From the IMG/VR virus record IMGVR_UViG_3300029915_000034, positions 1 to 56,081 of that record: a stretch of DNA of 56,081 bases. One strand, 5' to 3'. The notes under the pieces were generated by a model. That model was not told the origin of the DNA. It did not search any database and worked only from the letters and a program-made list of their open reading frames with translations. Shown one piece after another: positions 22,660-30,972 of this stretch. Made by a program: the position numbers and the translations under genes. The stretch's first letter is position 1. Every line of letters begins with the position of its first letter. The DNA comes from a virus.

Positions 22660-24501
22660 ATGACAGCAACTATAAATGTAGTTATTTTGTGTAATAGTCA
22701 ACCTGAATTAAAAGAAACAAAACAAATACAATTATTAAATCAGTTTATACCAAGACCTCCTAGTTGTGATATAAACGTAATAACTATTTGTACATCTGAT
22801 TTTACTAGTGATATAACAGAACAAATTGCTGCTGTTGATGCTGATTTAATTGTGAATTATGGGTTAGAGCTTGGTTTATTCTTTAATGAGCTAGAAACTA
22901 CCTACATAATAAATAATAAACAAATAGCGATTATTACAGACAATCACAGCATCAACTCGCTGTTTTATACTGACAAATTCATGTATAGTAATCTATTTGA
23001 TATAATAAAGAAAAAAATAGAAGATATAGACTTAGTAAAAAGTAGGCCTAGTAAATTATTTGTAGCAAAAACTGAGGCTGATTTAATCTATTTAAGAGAT
23101 AGGTGTTTTAAGGAACCGTTTGGAGCTGATACAGAAACAAGCTTCCTAAATGCCTTTATAAAATCTCCGGCTCCTAAATTACTATGTTATTCTCTAGCAT
23201 GGCTATCTGATGAAGAAGAGGCATGGTGTATCCCTACTTCTGATGCTCTTATAGCATCTGGAAATTGTACATTTACTAAGGAAACTGTATTAAAATATAC
23301 AGAACAGATATTCTTTGAATCTGAACAGGCCCAGTTCTGGCATAATTTTGCTTATGATGGTCTTGTATTACATGAGTTATTTAATGGTAGAAAACCTAAA
23401 AATTTCATGGCTGATACTATGGTGCTTCTTACTTTATATCACCATGCTAATAAATCAGCAGCCCTAAAAGAAAATACACATTTAATTGGATTACCTGCCT
23501 ATAAAGACCCAATTAAAGATTGGATTAAGGAACAGGCTACAATTTTTTCAAAAAAGAAAAAAGAAACTAAGGGTAAAGCAGCAAAAGAGGCTCTTGGAGA
23601 TAGAACCTATGGTTTTGAAGACGTTCCGCTAGACATCCTGGCTCCATATGCCTCCATGGATGCGTTAGCAGTTGTAAGGCTTGTAAATTTTCTTAAAAAG
23701 AATATGGATAGAACTTTATGGAGTTTCTACTATAAGATTCCACATAAAGTTATTATAACGTCTAATGAATTGGCTTGTGAGGGATATACTATCTCTAGAG
23801 ATAGATTTTTACAAGCTAAATTAGAGTATGAAAAACAAATTAAAGCTACTTATGCTGATAGTATAACACTTATTGATTCATACATAGATGATAAGGATAC
23901 TTTTAACATAGCTTCCGGTAAACAATTAGGTAATATATTATTTAATAAAGATAAGTTAAATCTTCCAGTATTTAATAAAACAAAGAAAAAATCTCCATCA
24001 ACTAATCAAAAAGCTCTTGATGATTTGATTCTGTTTCATCCATTTATTTTTAAGCTGTCCAAACTTAAAAAGCTACTTAAATTATACTCTACTTATTCTT
24101 ATAGAGGGTATAGTGGTGTGTTGAATGAGGGTTCAAGAAGCTACAAACGTATAGGACATTGGACAATCAATGCCCAATATAGTCAAACTAATAGAACAGC
24201 AAGATTAGGCTCTACAAATTTTTCTGGGCATAATGGAGAAAAACATAAGGGAGGACCTATACTAACTCTTCCATCACACGGTTCTATGGTTAAACAATAT
24301 TTTTGTCCAAATAATGTAGCAGAGCAGGAAAATATACTTTATGACAAAATTGTGGCAAAATTGTCAGATGCTGATAAATTAAAAATTAGCCAGGCTTTAA
24401 CTTTTGATATCTCATTAACTATTAAACCATCTAAAAGTAAGAAAAAAACTAAAGAAGTTGGTGTGAATGAAGACAGTGATGAAGATGATTCAGACAGTTA
24501 A
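22660..24501 (+). CDS. Family A DNA polymerase, N-terminal half (3'-5' exonuclease and thumb)
   Basis: Exonuclease motifs: I D157-T-E159, II H-N-F-A-Y-D (D233), III Y330-x3-D334. Then the thumb with F-N-I-A-S-G-K-Q-L-G-N-I-L-F and the region equivalent to T-G-R-L-S-S (N-R-T-A-R-L-G-S). The protein continues past K-Q-Y-F-C-P into a Lys/Asp-rich tail and stops before motif A, so it cannot polymerise alone. The missing palm/fingers part is encoded at 26152-27456, 1.65 kb downstream. AGGAC precedes ATG 22660. Confidence 0.9.
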   Translation: MTATINVVILCNSQPELKETKQIQLLNQFIPRPPSCDINVITICTSDFTSDITEQIAAVDADLIVNYGLELGLFFNELETTYIINNKQIAIITDNHSINSLFYTDKFMYSNLFDIIKKKIEDIDLVKSRPSKLFVAKTEADLIYLRDRCFKEPFGADTETSFLNAFIKSPAPKLLCYSLAWLSDEEEAWCIPTSDALIASGNCTFTKETVLKYTEQIFFESEQAQFWHNFAYDGLVLHELFNGRKPKNFMADTMVLLTLYHHANKSAALKENTHLIGLPAYKDPIKDWIKEQATIFSKKKKETKGKAAKEALGDRTYGFEDVPLDILAPYASMDALAVVRLVNFLKKNMDRTLWSFYYKIPHKVIITSNELACEGYTISRDRFLQAKLEYEKQIKATYADSITLIDSYIDDKDTFNIASGKQLGNILFNKDKLNLPVFNKTKKKSPSTNQKALDDLILFHPFIFKLSKLKKLLKLYSTYSYRGYSGVLNEGSRSYKRIGHWTINAQYSQTNRTARLGSTNFSGHNGEKHKGGPILTLPSHGSMVKQYFCPNNVAEQENILYDKIVAKLSDADKLKISQALTFDISLTIKPSKSKKKTKEVGVNEDSDEDDSDS

Positions 24502-25120
24502 TAAACAAAGTAATAAGTATTCAAATATACAGTATAATTTTATAGCTAATTCTTTTATTCCTGAAAGTGGATATTTAAATCATTTATTATTAAAATATAG
24601 TGCCTCTATTACAGCATCTTTATTGATAAAAGAAAAATTATTAAATGATTATAGATATGCTTCTGTTATGTTAGTATATAAGCAAGTAAAAAGTAAAGCC
24701 TCAAGAAAAAAAGCACCTGAGAATATGCTGTTTAGAGAAAATCTTAATAATGATATATTAGATTACTTAAAAGTGGCAGAAACTACACCCTTTACAGAGA
24801 CTAAAATACTATTATTAAATGATACAGTATTAGATAAATCAGTAGGGGATAGTGGCTTACAGTGTTTATTTGTTTTTGAAAAGCATGATGGTTCTCATGA
24901 ATTTGTATTAAGCCCTGGTGCTGGTATTAGGGCACTAACTAATATGATTGGTATGGGAATTTTTGAATGTGAAAACGTAGATGAAGTATTAGACAGTCTT
25001 ATTATGGAGTTATCTGATTTATGTCTTACTCACATAATACCTCCTTCTGGTATTACTTTAACTTCCAAATTAACAGAAGACATTAAAAGATATTTAGAAT
25101 TTTATTTATATGGAAAATAA
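24467..25120 (+). CDS. Unknown protein inserted between polymerase halves, 217 aa
   Basis: Overlaps the end of the polymerase N-terminal gene by 35 nt in another frame. No polymerase or nuclease motif seen; alpha/beta composition. It could be a piece of the inserted DNA or a protein that bridges the two polymerase halves. ATG 24467 is inside coding sequence; ATG 24482 is an alternative start. Confidence 0.65.
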   Translation: MKTVMKMIQTVNKQSNKYSNIQYNFIANSFIPESGYLNHLLLKYSASITASLLIKEKLLNDYRYASVMLVYKQVKSKASRKKAPENMLFRENLNNDILDYLKVAETTPFTETKILLLNDTVLDKSVGDSGLQCLFVFEKHDGSHEFVLSPGAGIRALTNMIGMGIFECENVDEVLDSLIMELSDLCLTHIIPPSGITLTSKLTEDIKRYLEFYLYGK

Positions 25121-25158
25121 AGCATTAATAACAAACTAACTTCAAAGGAGATAATACA

Positions 25159-25347
25159 ATGAAATATCAAATTGGTGCCATTATTAAGGACCCAGACAAT
25201 TATACTACATGGGAAGTAATTAAAGCCGAAATGAGACCAGACAAGGAACTTTACACAGTAAAACACATAATTAATGGTGTAATATCTAGTATGGGAGTTG
25301 AGTTTGATGGAACTGATAGGTGGATAGAATATTATATTAAGATGTAA
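25159..25347 (+). CDS. Small protein, 62 aa, between polymerase halves
   Basis: AAGGAGAT seven bases before ATG 25159 makes a strong ribosome binding site. Compact, Trp/Tyr/Ile-rich beta-type composition, like a small SH3-like or KOW-like fold, but this is only impression. Function unknown. Confidence 0.65.
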   Translation: MKYQIGAIIKDPDNYTTWEVIKAEMRPDKELYTVKHIINGVISSMGVEFDGTDRWIEYYIKM

Positions 25348-25357
25348 GAGAAAAGTA

Positions 25358-26170
25358 ATGGCAAAAGAACCTAATTGGTCAAAAGAAGACAATTTATTAT
25401 TAAAAGAACATTATGAATTAGATACAGAAGAGAATCTTCAAAGGTTATTTCCTACAAGAACCTGGGTAGGAATTAAAGAACATGCGAAAAGCAAATTTAA
25501 AATAAAAAGATTAGTATCCAATAGAGTAAGAGTTGGAAATACTGCTACTTTATTGGAAGAAACATTGGAGGCTTATTATTGGATGGGCTTCTTATTAGCT
25601 GATGGCACATTTGATAAGAATGGAAGGCTATCTTTAACTTTATCCGAAAAAGATAAAGACCAAGCATATAAATTTGCCTCCTTTATAGAAATGAAAAAAG
25701 AAAATGTAAGAGCATATACAAGAAAAACTAATTATAGCAGTTCTTCTACCCATTATCAAGTATCAAGTATGGTAGGATATTATGGTCAACAAATAAGAGA
25801 GAAATTTGATTTAAAGTTGAATAAAACGGAAAATCCTCCAGACCTAAGTAAGATACTTAACAATACAACCAAAGATAATTTTTTAGCTTTAATAATTGGC
25901 TTTATTGATGGAGATGGGTCAATAATTTATTCCAATAAAAAAGTAAATACAAATATAAAAATAGAAATACACTCCTCATGGTTACTGAATTTATCCCTAA
26001 TAGAAAAAGTTATTTATTCCTATTTTTTAGAAGTTGGACCTAACTCTTCAAAAATAAATAGAAATGGATATGCTTCACTGTATATATCAAGAACTTCCAT
26101 AGTTAAAAAATTAAAAGAATTCAGTAAAAATCTACCGAGGTTAGAAAGAAAATGGCAGAAGATAACCTAA
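25358..26170 (+). CDS. LAGLIDADG homing endonuclease
   Basis: Two LAGLIDADG motifs, W-M-G-F-L-L-A-D-G-T (75-84) and I-I-G-F-I-D-G-D-G-S (179-188), each ending in the catalytic acidic residue, as in single-chain two-domain enzymes. The N-terminus (N-W-S-K-E-D-N-L-L-L-K-E-H-Y, residues 6-19, to about 50) resembles a Myb/SANT-type DNA-binding domain. It lies between the halves of the DNA polymerase and overlaps the start of the second half by 19 nt, so it very likely caused, or now maintains, the split. Confidence 0.9.
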   Translation: MAKEPNWSKEDNLLLKEHYELDTEENLQRLFPTRTWVGIKEHAKSKFKIKRLVSNRVRVGNTATLLEETLEAYYWMGFLLADGTFDKNGRLSLTLSEKDKDQAYKFASFIEMKKENVRAYTRKTNYSSSSTHYQVSSMVGYYGQQIREKFDLKLNKTENPPDLSKILNNTTKDNFLALIIGFIDGDGSIIYSNKKVNTNIKIEIHSSWLLNLSLIEKVIYSYFLEVGPNSSKINRNGYASLYISRTSIVKKLKEFSKNLPRLERKWQKIT

Positions 26171-27456
26171 TTCAAAAGTTAAATAAATTATCATTTAATA
26201 GTTTAGATAAGTTAGGAATTGATTGGAGAAGTGTAGTTAGCTCTAATCCAGATTTACAAGCTGATTATACTTCTTTATTAACTCTTAAAAAAGACTGGAT
26301 TATAATTAACATCGACTATAGTCAACTTGAGGCATATATGCTAGCCTCGTTATCTGGTGATGATAAGCTTATTAAGGCTGTTAATTCTGGACTTGACCTA
26401 CATAAAGTTAACACTGAAAACTTATATCACCTTAATTATTCTGAAATAGAAACAAATCTTAATAATGCCAAAACACCAGAAGAAACTAGAGTAGCACAAG
26501 CTATTATGGAAGATTTTAAAGCTAAACGAAAAGCAACAAAATCCTTTACGTTTAGTATTAGTTATGGAGCTGGTAAAGAAAAAATAAGTATGGATTTAAG
26601 AATTCCAGCGCAAGATGCTGATAAACTTCTTAAAAATTTCTATGCCACATATCCAAAAATTAGAGCTTGGCAAGGAAGAACTTTGTTAAAAGCAGTAAAG
26701 GAAGGATATTTAGAAACACCTTTTGGAAGAAGAAGAGCCACTCCAAAAATTTATGGAAGACATGAAGCATACAAGGCATTTATTGAAGAAGACTATAAAA
26801 CTATACAAAAGTTAAAAACTGATAAAGAATATTGGTCATTAAGAGAAGAATTTAAGCAAATTTTGAATACTAACATTCAAAGTAGTGCTACTGACATGTG
26901 TAGTTTGGCTGCTTGTAAATTTAAAAACTGGTTAAAGACTTCTGATAAACGGGCTGAGTTATACTTCTGGGTACACGATAGTATTGTATTGGCTTGCCAT
27001 GTTGATGATTCTGTGGAAGTAATAGAAAAATTACGAGATTTTATGGAAAATCAAGTAAAATATCCTAATGACCCAGTTAATTATAGAACATCATTAGAGG
27101 TTGGTTATAATTATGAGTGGGTAACTGAAATTAAACGTGATGATTGGATTAAGACATCAGATAAGAAAGCTTTATTACTTGCTAAATTAGACGAAAGTTT
27201 AGATGAGGATTTAAATAAATCTTTCAAAATGATAATTAAAAGTACTCAAAGCGATATGACAAACTTTGAAGCCTATATTAAAACAGTTAAAATGTCTAAG
27301 GAAGATTATTTTAATAGCCTTGTTGAGAAGTTAGGTATTGAAGGTATAACAAGTCCAGAAGAGTATATGATTGCGCTTAATAACTGTTCCCCTGAGGAAT
27401 ATGAACAAAGTATGGGATTTGATATAGAAGGAGAAACAGGAGATGAAGAAGTCTAA
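26152..27456 (+). CDS. Family A DNA polymerase, C-terminal half (palm and fingers)
   Basis: Motif A I-D55-Y-S-Q-L-E, motif B R126-x3-K130-x7-Y138-G139, the E-T-P-F-G-R-R-R segment and motif C H275-D276-S277. Both catalytic Asp residues are present; motif C has Ser where Pol I has Glu (H-D-E). The first ~45 residues precede motif A and probably help dock onto the N-terminal half. C-terminal ~90 residues extend beyond the usual polymerase end. ATG 26152 has GAGG upstream inside the homing endonuclease gene. Expected to work only with the 22660-24501 product. Confidence 0.9.
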   Translation: MAEDNLIQKLNKLSFNSLDKLGIDWRSVVSSNPDLQADYTSLLTLKKDWIIINIDYSQLEAYMLASLSGDDKLIKAVNSGLDLHKVNTENLYHLNYSEIETNLNNAKTPEETRVAQAIMEDFKAKRKATKSFTFSISYGAGKEKISMDLRIPAQDADKLLKNFYATYPKIRAWQGRTLLKAVKEGYLETPFGRRRATPKIYGRHEAYKAFIEEDYKTIQKLKTDKEYWSLREEFKQILNTNIQSSATDMCSLAACKFKNWLKTSDKRAELYFWVHDSIVLACHVDDSVEVIEKLRDFMENQVKYPNDPVNYRTSLEVGYNYEWVTEIKRDDWIKTSDKKALLLAKLDESLDEDLNKSFKMIIKSTQSDMTNFEAYIKTVKMSKEDYFNSLVEKLGIEGITSPEEYMIALNNCSPEEYEQSMGFDIEGETGDEEV

Positions 27457-27742
27457 TCCTAAACAATATAAGATATTACATATAGTATCTGGTAATTATT
27501 GTATATTAGCACCTCTTGATAGAACTGTTAATTACTTTGTATTAGATTTTGAAGGTACTCATAGACCCTGGATTGACATACAAAAATCAACAGACAAAAA
27601 ACTTTGGGAATGGTTTTGGAATAATCCTGGAAGTTTGGAATTAGCCTCTTACCTATGTGGTGAATATGAATATGAGACTCGTAGTTCACATTTTATAACT
27701 GAACACATGACCAAAGATGAATTTGAATTGGTAGCTATATAA
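27443..27742 (+). CDS. Array-family protein, 99 aa, solitary
   Basis: Nine basic/polar residues precede Y-K-I-L-H-I-V-S-G-N-Y; ends K-D-E-F-E-L-V-A-I. Trp-rich middle. Overlaps the polymerase gene by 14 nt and shares a base with the next ATG. It shows that single cassettes also sit outside the large arrays. Function unknown. Confidence 0.75.
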   Translation: MKKSNPKQYKILHIVSGNYCILAPLDRTVNYFVLDFEGTHRPWIDIQKSTDKKLWEWFWNNPGSLELASYLCGEYEYETRSSHFITEHMTKDEFELVAI

Positions 27743-28167
27743 TGTTTGAGGAATATGAGTCTGTTATTAAGCAATCAATAACTAATGAAAAAGCAGATAA
27801 GTTTTTGTCAAAGAATTACTACAAGATTTTTCATTTATTAAGTAGTGAGATTCTTTATAAAGAGCTACTTGTGCCCCATAATATCTTTAAATTAGATAGC
27901 AAGCAATGTTATGAAGGAAGAATTCTTGGAAAACCTATGGGATGGTATTTATCCTGGAAACAGTATTCCTGTCCTTTAGTTCTTCCTTTACATTGCTGTA
28001 AGGGGTTTGTTCATACTAATATAGCTAATGGGTCGTTAGGTAAAAGGTATCCAGAATGTACCTTTAATGAATTTGATTATATTCCAGTAAGTAAAGAAGA
28101 AGCTATAATAGCCTATGGATTAAATATTCCACTTAGCTACTATAAAAAAATATTAAAAAATGAATAA
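27742..28167 (+). CDS. Extended array-family protein, 141 aa
   Basis: The family motifs are internal: Y-Y-K-I-F-H-L-L-S-S-E-I-L-Y near residues 26-39 and F-N-E-F-D-Y-I-P-V near 110-118, with about 25 extra residues at each end. A Cys-rich middle (C-P, H-C-C-K). This may be a cassette that has acquired a longer start and tail. Function unknown. Confidence 0.65.
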   Translation: MFEEYESVIKQSITNEKADKFLSKNYYKIFHLLSSEILYKELLVPHNIFKLDSKQCYEGRILGKPMGWYLSWKQYSCPLVLPLHCCKGFVHTNIANGSLGKRYPECTFNEFDYIPVSKEEAIIAYGLNIPLSYYKKILKNE

Positions 28168-28190
28168 TGTTTATATAGGAGAAAAACTAA

Positions 28191-28799
28191 ATGAAAATTA
28201 ATTTAAGTAAGGGAAATACTAAACTTGGTAAAATTTTATCTTTTAGTATTTCAGCATTAAAATCCTGTCCTACAAAAACTTCATGGTGCGAAAAACACTG
28301 TTATGCTAAAAGACTTGAAAATCAATATCCAAATGTTAAACAAGCATACAATGATAACTTTAATGCTATTACAGATAAAACCTTTACAACAGATATGGTA
28401 ACTGAAATTAAGAAATATAATAAATCTAATATATTTAGATTACATGTTAGTGGAGATATGCTTAATGTGGCATATATTTATAAATGGATAAGTATTGCTA
28501 AACAATTACCTAATATTACATTCTATGGTTATACAAGAGCTTGGGAAGATACTAACTTACTTCCACATCTAGGTATTTTAAATAAGCAACCAAATGTAGT
28601 ATTATTTGCTAGTACTGATATAACTACAACTAAGAATACACCAAAAACATTTAGAGTTGCCTATGCTGGAGATAATAAACCAACTAATATACAATCAACA
28701 ACATGTCCTCAACAAACTAATAAAGTTGATACATGTCTTGACTGTAAATTATGTTTTACTAAAAAAGCTAAAACTAATATTTATTTTAGGACACACTAA
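28191..28799 (+). CDS. Gp88-like Cys-rich phage protein
   Basis: N-K... N-T-K-L-G-K at residues 9-14, S-F-S-I-S-A and then C26-P, C33, C37-Y-A match the pattern of the mycobacteriophage gp88 family, as do the R-L-H-V-S-G-D and F-Y-G-Y-T-R-A segments. A second Cys cluster lies near the C-terminus (C-P, C-L-D-C, C). The cysteines suggest metal or Fe-S binding. The biochemical role of the family is not known to me. AGGAGAAA precedes ATG 28191. Confidence 0.75.
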   Translation: MKINLSKGNTKLGKILSFSISALKSCPTKTSWCEKHCYAKRLENQYPNVKQAYNDNFNAITDKTFTTDMVTEIKKYNKSNIFRLHVSGDMLNVAYIYKWISIAKQLPNITFYGYTRAWEDTNLLPHLGILNKQPNVVLFASTDITTTKNTPKTFRVAYAGDNKPTNIQSTTCPQQTNKVDTCLDCKLCFTKKAKTNIYFRTH

Positions 28800-28800
28800 T

Positions 28801-29067
28801 ATGAGAATTTTACATATCCTATCTGGAACTTTGTGTTCTTATGTAATATATTCTAATAATGCTGTAATATCTATTTCAGGCTTTAATCCTCCTTTTATAA
28901 ATATTACAGAAAAAGAATATGAGCAACTTTGGAATAAAAATTATGTTATAATATTTGGATTAGATGACCAACGACCTAGTGATATAAAAATATATGGTAA
29001 ATATCCAGATAAATATATAATAAATAAAGGAATTGAAATATTACCAAATGAATTTACTTTAATATAA
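28801..29067 (+). CDS. Array-family protein, 88 aa, solitary
   Basis: M-R-I-L-H-I-L-S-G-T-L start and N-E-F-T-L-I end. ATG 28801 follows the upstream stop by one base. A longer frame reaching back into the Gp88-like gene is rejected. Function unknown. Confidence 0.72.
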   Translation: MRILHILSGTLCSYVIYSNNAVISISGFNPPFINITEKEYEQLWNKNYVIIFGLDDQRPSDIKIYGKYPDKYIINKGIEILPNEFTLI

Positions 29068-29074
29068 GGAATCT

Positions 29075-29860
29075 ATGGAGTATAGTGAACAAGATAAAAA
29101 ATTACGATTGGAATATCTTACTAACAAATTAAAACTCTCTAATAGGGAGCAGGGGGAGAAACAAGAGCTAATTAGATTATTAACTCCTAAGAATACCAAA
29201 CTGAATAATAAAAAAGACTATAAAAATATAGAACAATATTTTGATGTAGTAGAAAGTAGTGTAAATAAAATATATAATGAAGCTAGACGTTCTGGTTCTA
29301 AGGCCATACAACCAGAATTAAGAGATGAATTAAAACAAATAGGTATGGTAAGTCTATTAGAAACATATAATAACTTTGACACATCAAAAGATTGTTCGTT
29401 TAGAACATATGCTTGGTATAGAGTTAGAGGAGCCTTATTGGATTATTTACGAAGTCAAGATACTGTATCAAGAAGCACTAGAGCTGCCTTAAAACTAATA
29501 AAACATGATGATACTACTAATACCTTTAGCTCTGATGTATTAACTCAGAAACAAGTTGATATAGCAGTAAAAAAAAGTACAATAGTTAGTCAATTTTCAA
29601 TGTTAAATGAAGATTCCTCTGTGGCAACTATAGCAGATTTTGAAGATACTACAGATAGATATCTAAATATAGAGGATAAAGAAACATTAAAAAGTCTATT
29701 AAAGGCATGTCCATTAACTGAAAGAGAAAAAGCTATAATTGATGGACACTATTTCAAAGACAAAAGATTATATGATATAGGAAGAGAATTAGGGATTACA
29801 GAGAGCAGAATAAGTCAATTACATAAAGAAACATTAAATAAGCTGGCCAAATATGTCTAA
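29075..29860 (+). CDS. FliA/sigma-28-type RNA polymerase sigma factor
   Basis: Region 2 (about 84-136) carries G-x-V-S-L-L-E-T, then F-D-x8-F-R-T-Y-A-W-Y-R-V-R-G-A-L-L-D-Y-L-R and S-R-S-T-R, the hallmark of FliA/WhiG-type factors. Region 4 (213-258) has L-T-E-R-E-K and I-G-R-E-L-G-I-T-E-S-R-I-S-Q-L-H, a typical -35-binding helix-turn-helix. 261 residues fits the class. It should direct host RNA polymerase to TAAA/CCGATA-type promoters, and such sequences occur at 2384 and 36780. Likely controls a later stage of infection. AGGAAT precedes the start. Confidence 0.9.
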   Translation: MEYSEQDKKLRLEYLTNKLKLSNREQGEKQELIRLLTPKNTKLNNKKDYKNIEQYFDVVESSVNKIYNEARRSGSKAIQPELRDELKQIGMVSLLETYNNFDTSKDCSFRTYAWYRVRGALLDYLRSQDTVSRSTRAALKLIKHDDTTNTFSSDVLTQKQVDIAVKKSTIVSQFSMLNEDSSVATIADFEDTTDRYLNIEDKETLKSLLKACPLTEREKAIIDGHYFKDKRLYDIGRELGITESRISQLHKETLNKLAKYV

Positions 29861-30110
29861 AATGGATGAAATAAATAAAAGAATATTAGAAAATACAAAT
29901 GAGCACTTACTTCTACATCCTGATATTAAAGCTATTCTAAAATCAATTGAAGGTTTAGAGACTTTAAAAACTCAATTACAAGAAACAAGAGATAATTCAG
30001 CTAATATAATAGATTTAGAAGCTTCAATTGATATAATAGAGATGCTAGTAGACATAGAAACTTCAATAAAAGAATTAGAACAGCAAATATTTATAGAGAA
30101 TAAGAAATAA
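29853..30110 (+). CDS. Small coiled-coil-like protein coupled to sigma factor, 85 aa
   Basis: Acidic, almost entirely helical with Leu/Ile/Glu/Lys heptads. Starts in an 8-nt overlap ATGTCTAA with the sigma-factor stop, the same layout as in the arrays; ATG 29862 is an alternative. Tight coupling to a sigma gene is typical of anti-sigma or partner proteins, but no such family is recognisable. Confidence 0.6.
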   Translation: MSKMDEINKRILENTNEHLLLHPDIKAILKSIEGLETLKTQLQETRDNSANIIDLEASIDIIEMLVDIETSIKELEQQIFIENKK

Positions 30111-30111
30111 A

Positions 30112-30972
30112 ATGGATAAAAAAGAAAGCATATCTCTAGATAAATATTATACAAAATCTGAAACTGCTATGTTATGTTATACTAAATTAAAAAATTACAT
30201 TACTTCACAAAATATTAAACTTAATAATATTATTTTTATAGAGCCTTCTGCTGGAAATGGCAAATTTTTAGAGGTCATACAAGAAACTAAAATAGGATTA
30301 GATTTATTTCCAGAGCATTCTGACATAGTTAAAGCAAATTTTTTATCTGGAGACATATTAAAGTTTTATAAACAAAGAAAGTGTAATTATATTTTTATAG
30401 GTAATCCTCCTTTCGGATATAAGGGTAGACTAGCTATTGATTTTATAAATATGTCACTTAAATGTAGCGAAATTGTTGGATTTATATTGCCTATTCAATT
30501 TAGAAAGTGGTCAGCACAATCAAAAATTAATAAGCAAGCAAAATTAGTATTTGATATGCTACTTCCTATTAATTCCTTTACTTTATCCAATAAAGAGTAT
30601 AATTTACGATGTTGTTTTCAAATATGGACTTTAAATAATGACACAACAAATCTTCGACTTTTAGAAAAACCAAGGACGTGGCATTCTGATTTTAAGTTGT
30701 ATCAATACAATAGAACACCAGAAGCAGAAAAATATTTTGATATGATTTGGGATTTTGCTGTTCCACGACAAGGCTATTTAGATTATACTTTTAAAGCGTT
30801 TTCAAAAGAACAATGTGATAGAAAACAACAATGGATATTCTTTAAAGCAAATAATGATATAGTTTTAGAAAAATTAAAAGCATTAGATTTTGTTAAGTTA
30901 TCATTAAAAAATAGTGGCATACCAGGATTTGGTAAGGCTGATGTTATAGAGGAGTATACTAAATTATGTTAA
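30112..30972 (+). CDS. Adenine-specific DNA methyltransferase (putative modification enzyme)
   Basis: SAM-binding motif I I-E-P-S-A-G-N-G (43-50) and catalytic motif IV N-P-P-F-G (98-102) are those of N6-adenine methyltransferases. The start D-K-Y-Y-T-K resembles the N-terminal segment of many such enzymes. No target-recognition domain can be assigned beyond the ~150-residue C-terminal part. It overlaps the nuclease gene at 30966 by 7 nt, which suggests a modification partner for that nuclease. Confidence 0.85.
   Translation: MDKKESISLDKYYTKSETAMLCYTKLKNYITSQNIKLNNIIFIEPSAGNGKFLEVIQETKIGLDLFPEHSDIVKANFLSGDILKFYKQRKCNYIFIGNPPFGYKGRLAIDFINMSLKCSEIVGFILPIQFRKWSAQSKINKQAKLVFDMLLPINSFTLSNKEYNLRCCFQIWTLNNDTTNLRLLEKPRTWHSDFKLYQYNRTPEAEKYFDMIWDFAVPRQGYLDYTFKAFSKEQCDRKQQWIFFKANNDIVLEKLKALDFVKLSLKNSGIPGFGKADVIEEYTKLC

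Noticed and set aside
24502-26151. Group I intron containing the homing endonuclease
   Set aside because: The first half ends in its own stop, the second half has its own start with a ribosome binding site, and other coding genes fill the gap. I could not identify conserved intron core elements by eye, though a covariance-model search would be needed to exclude it.
25358-26170. Intein in the DNA polymerase
   Set aside because: The LAGLIDADG frame has its own start and stop, is in a different frame from both polymerase halves, and no splice-junction residues (Cys/Ser start, His-Asn end) appear at the polymerase borders.
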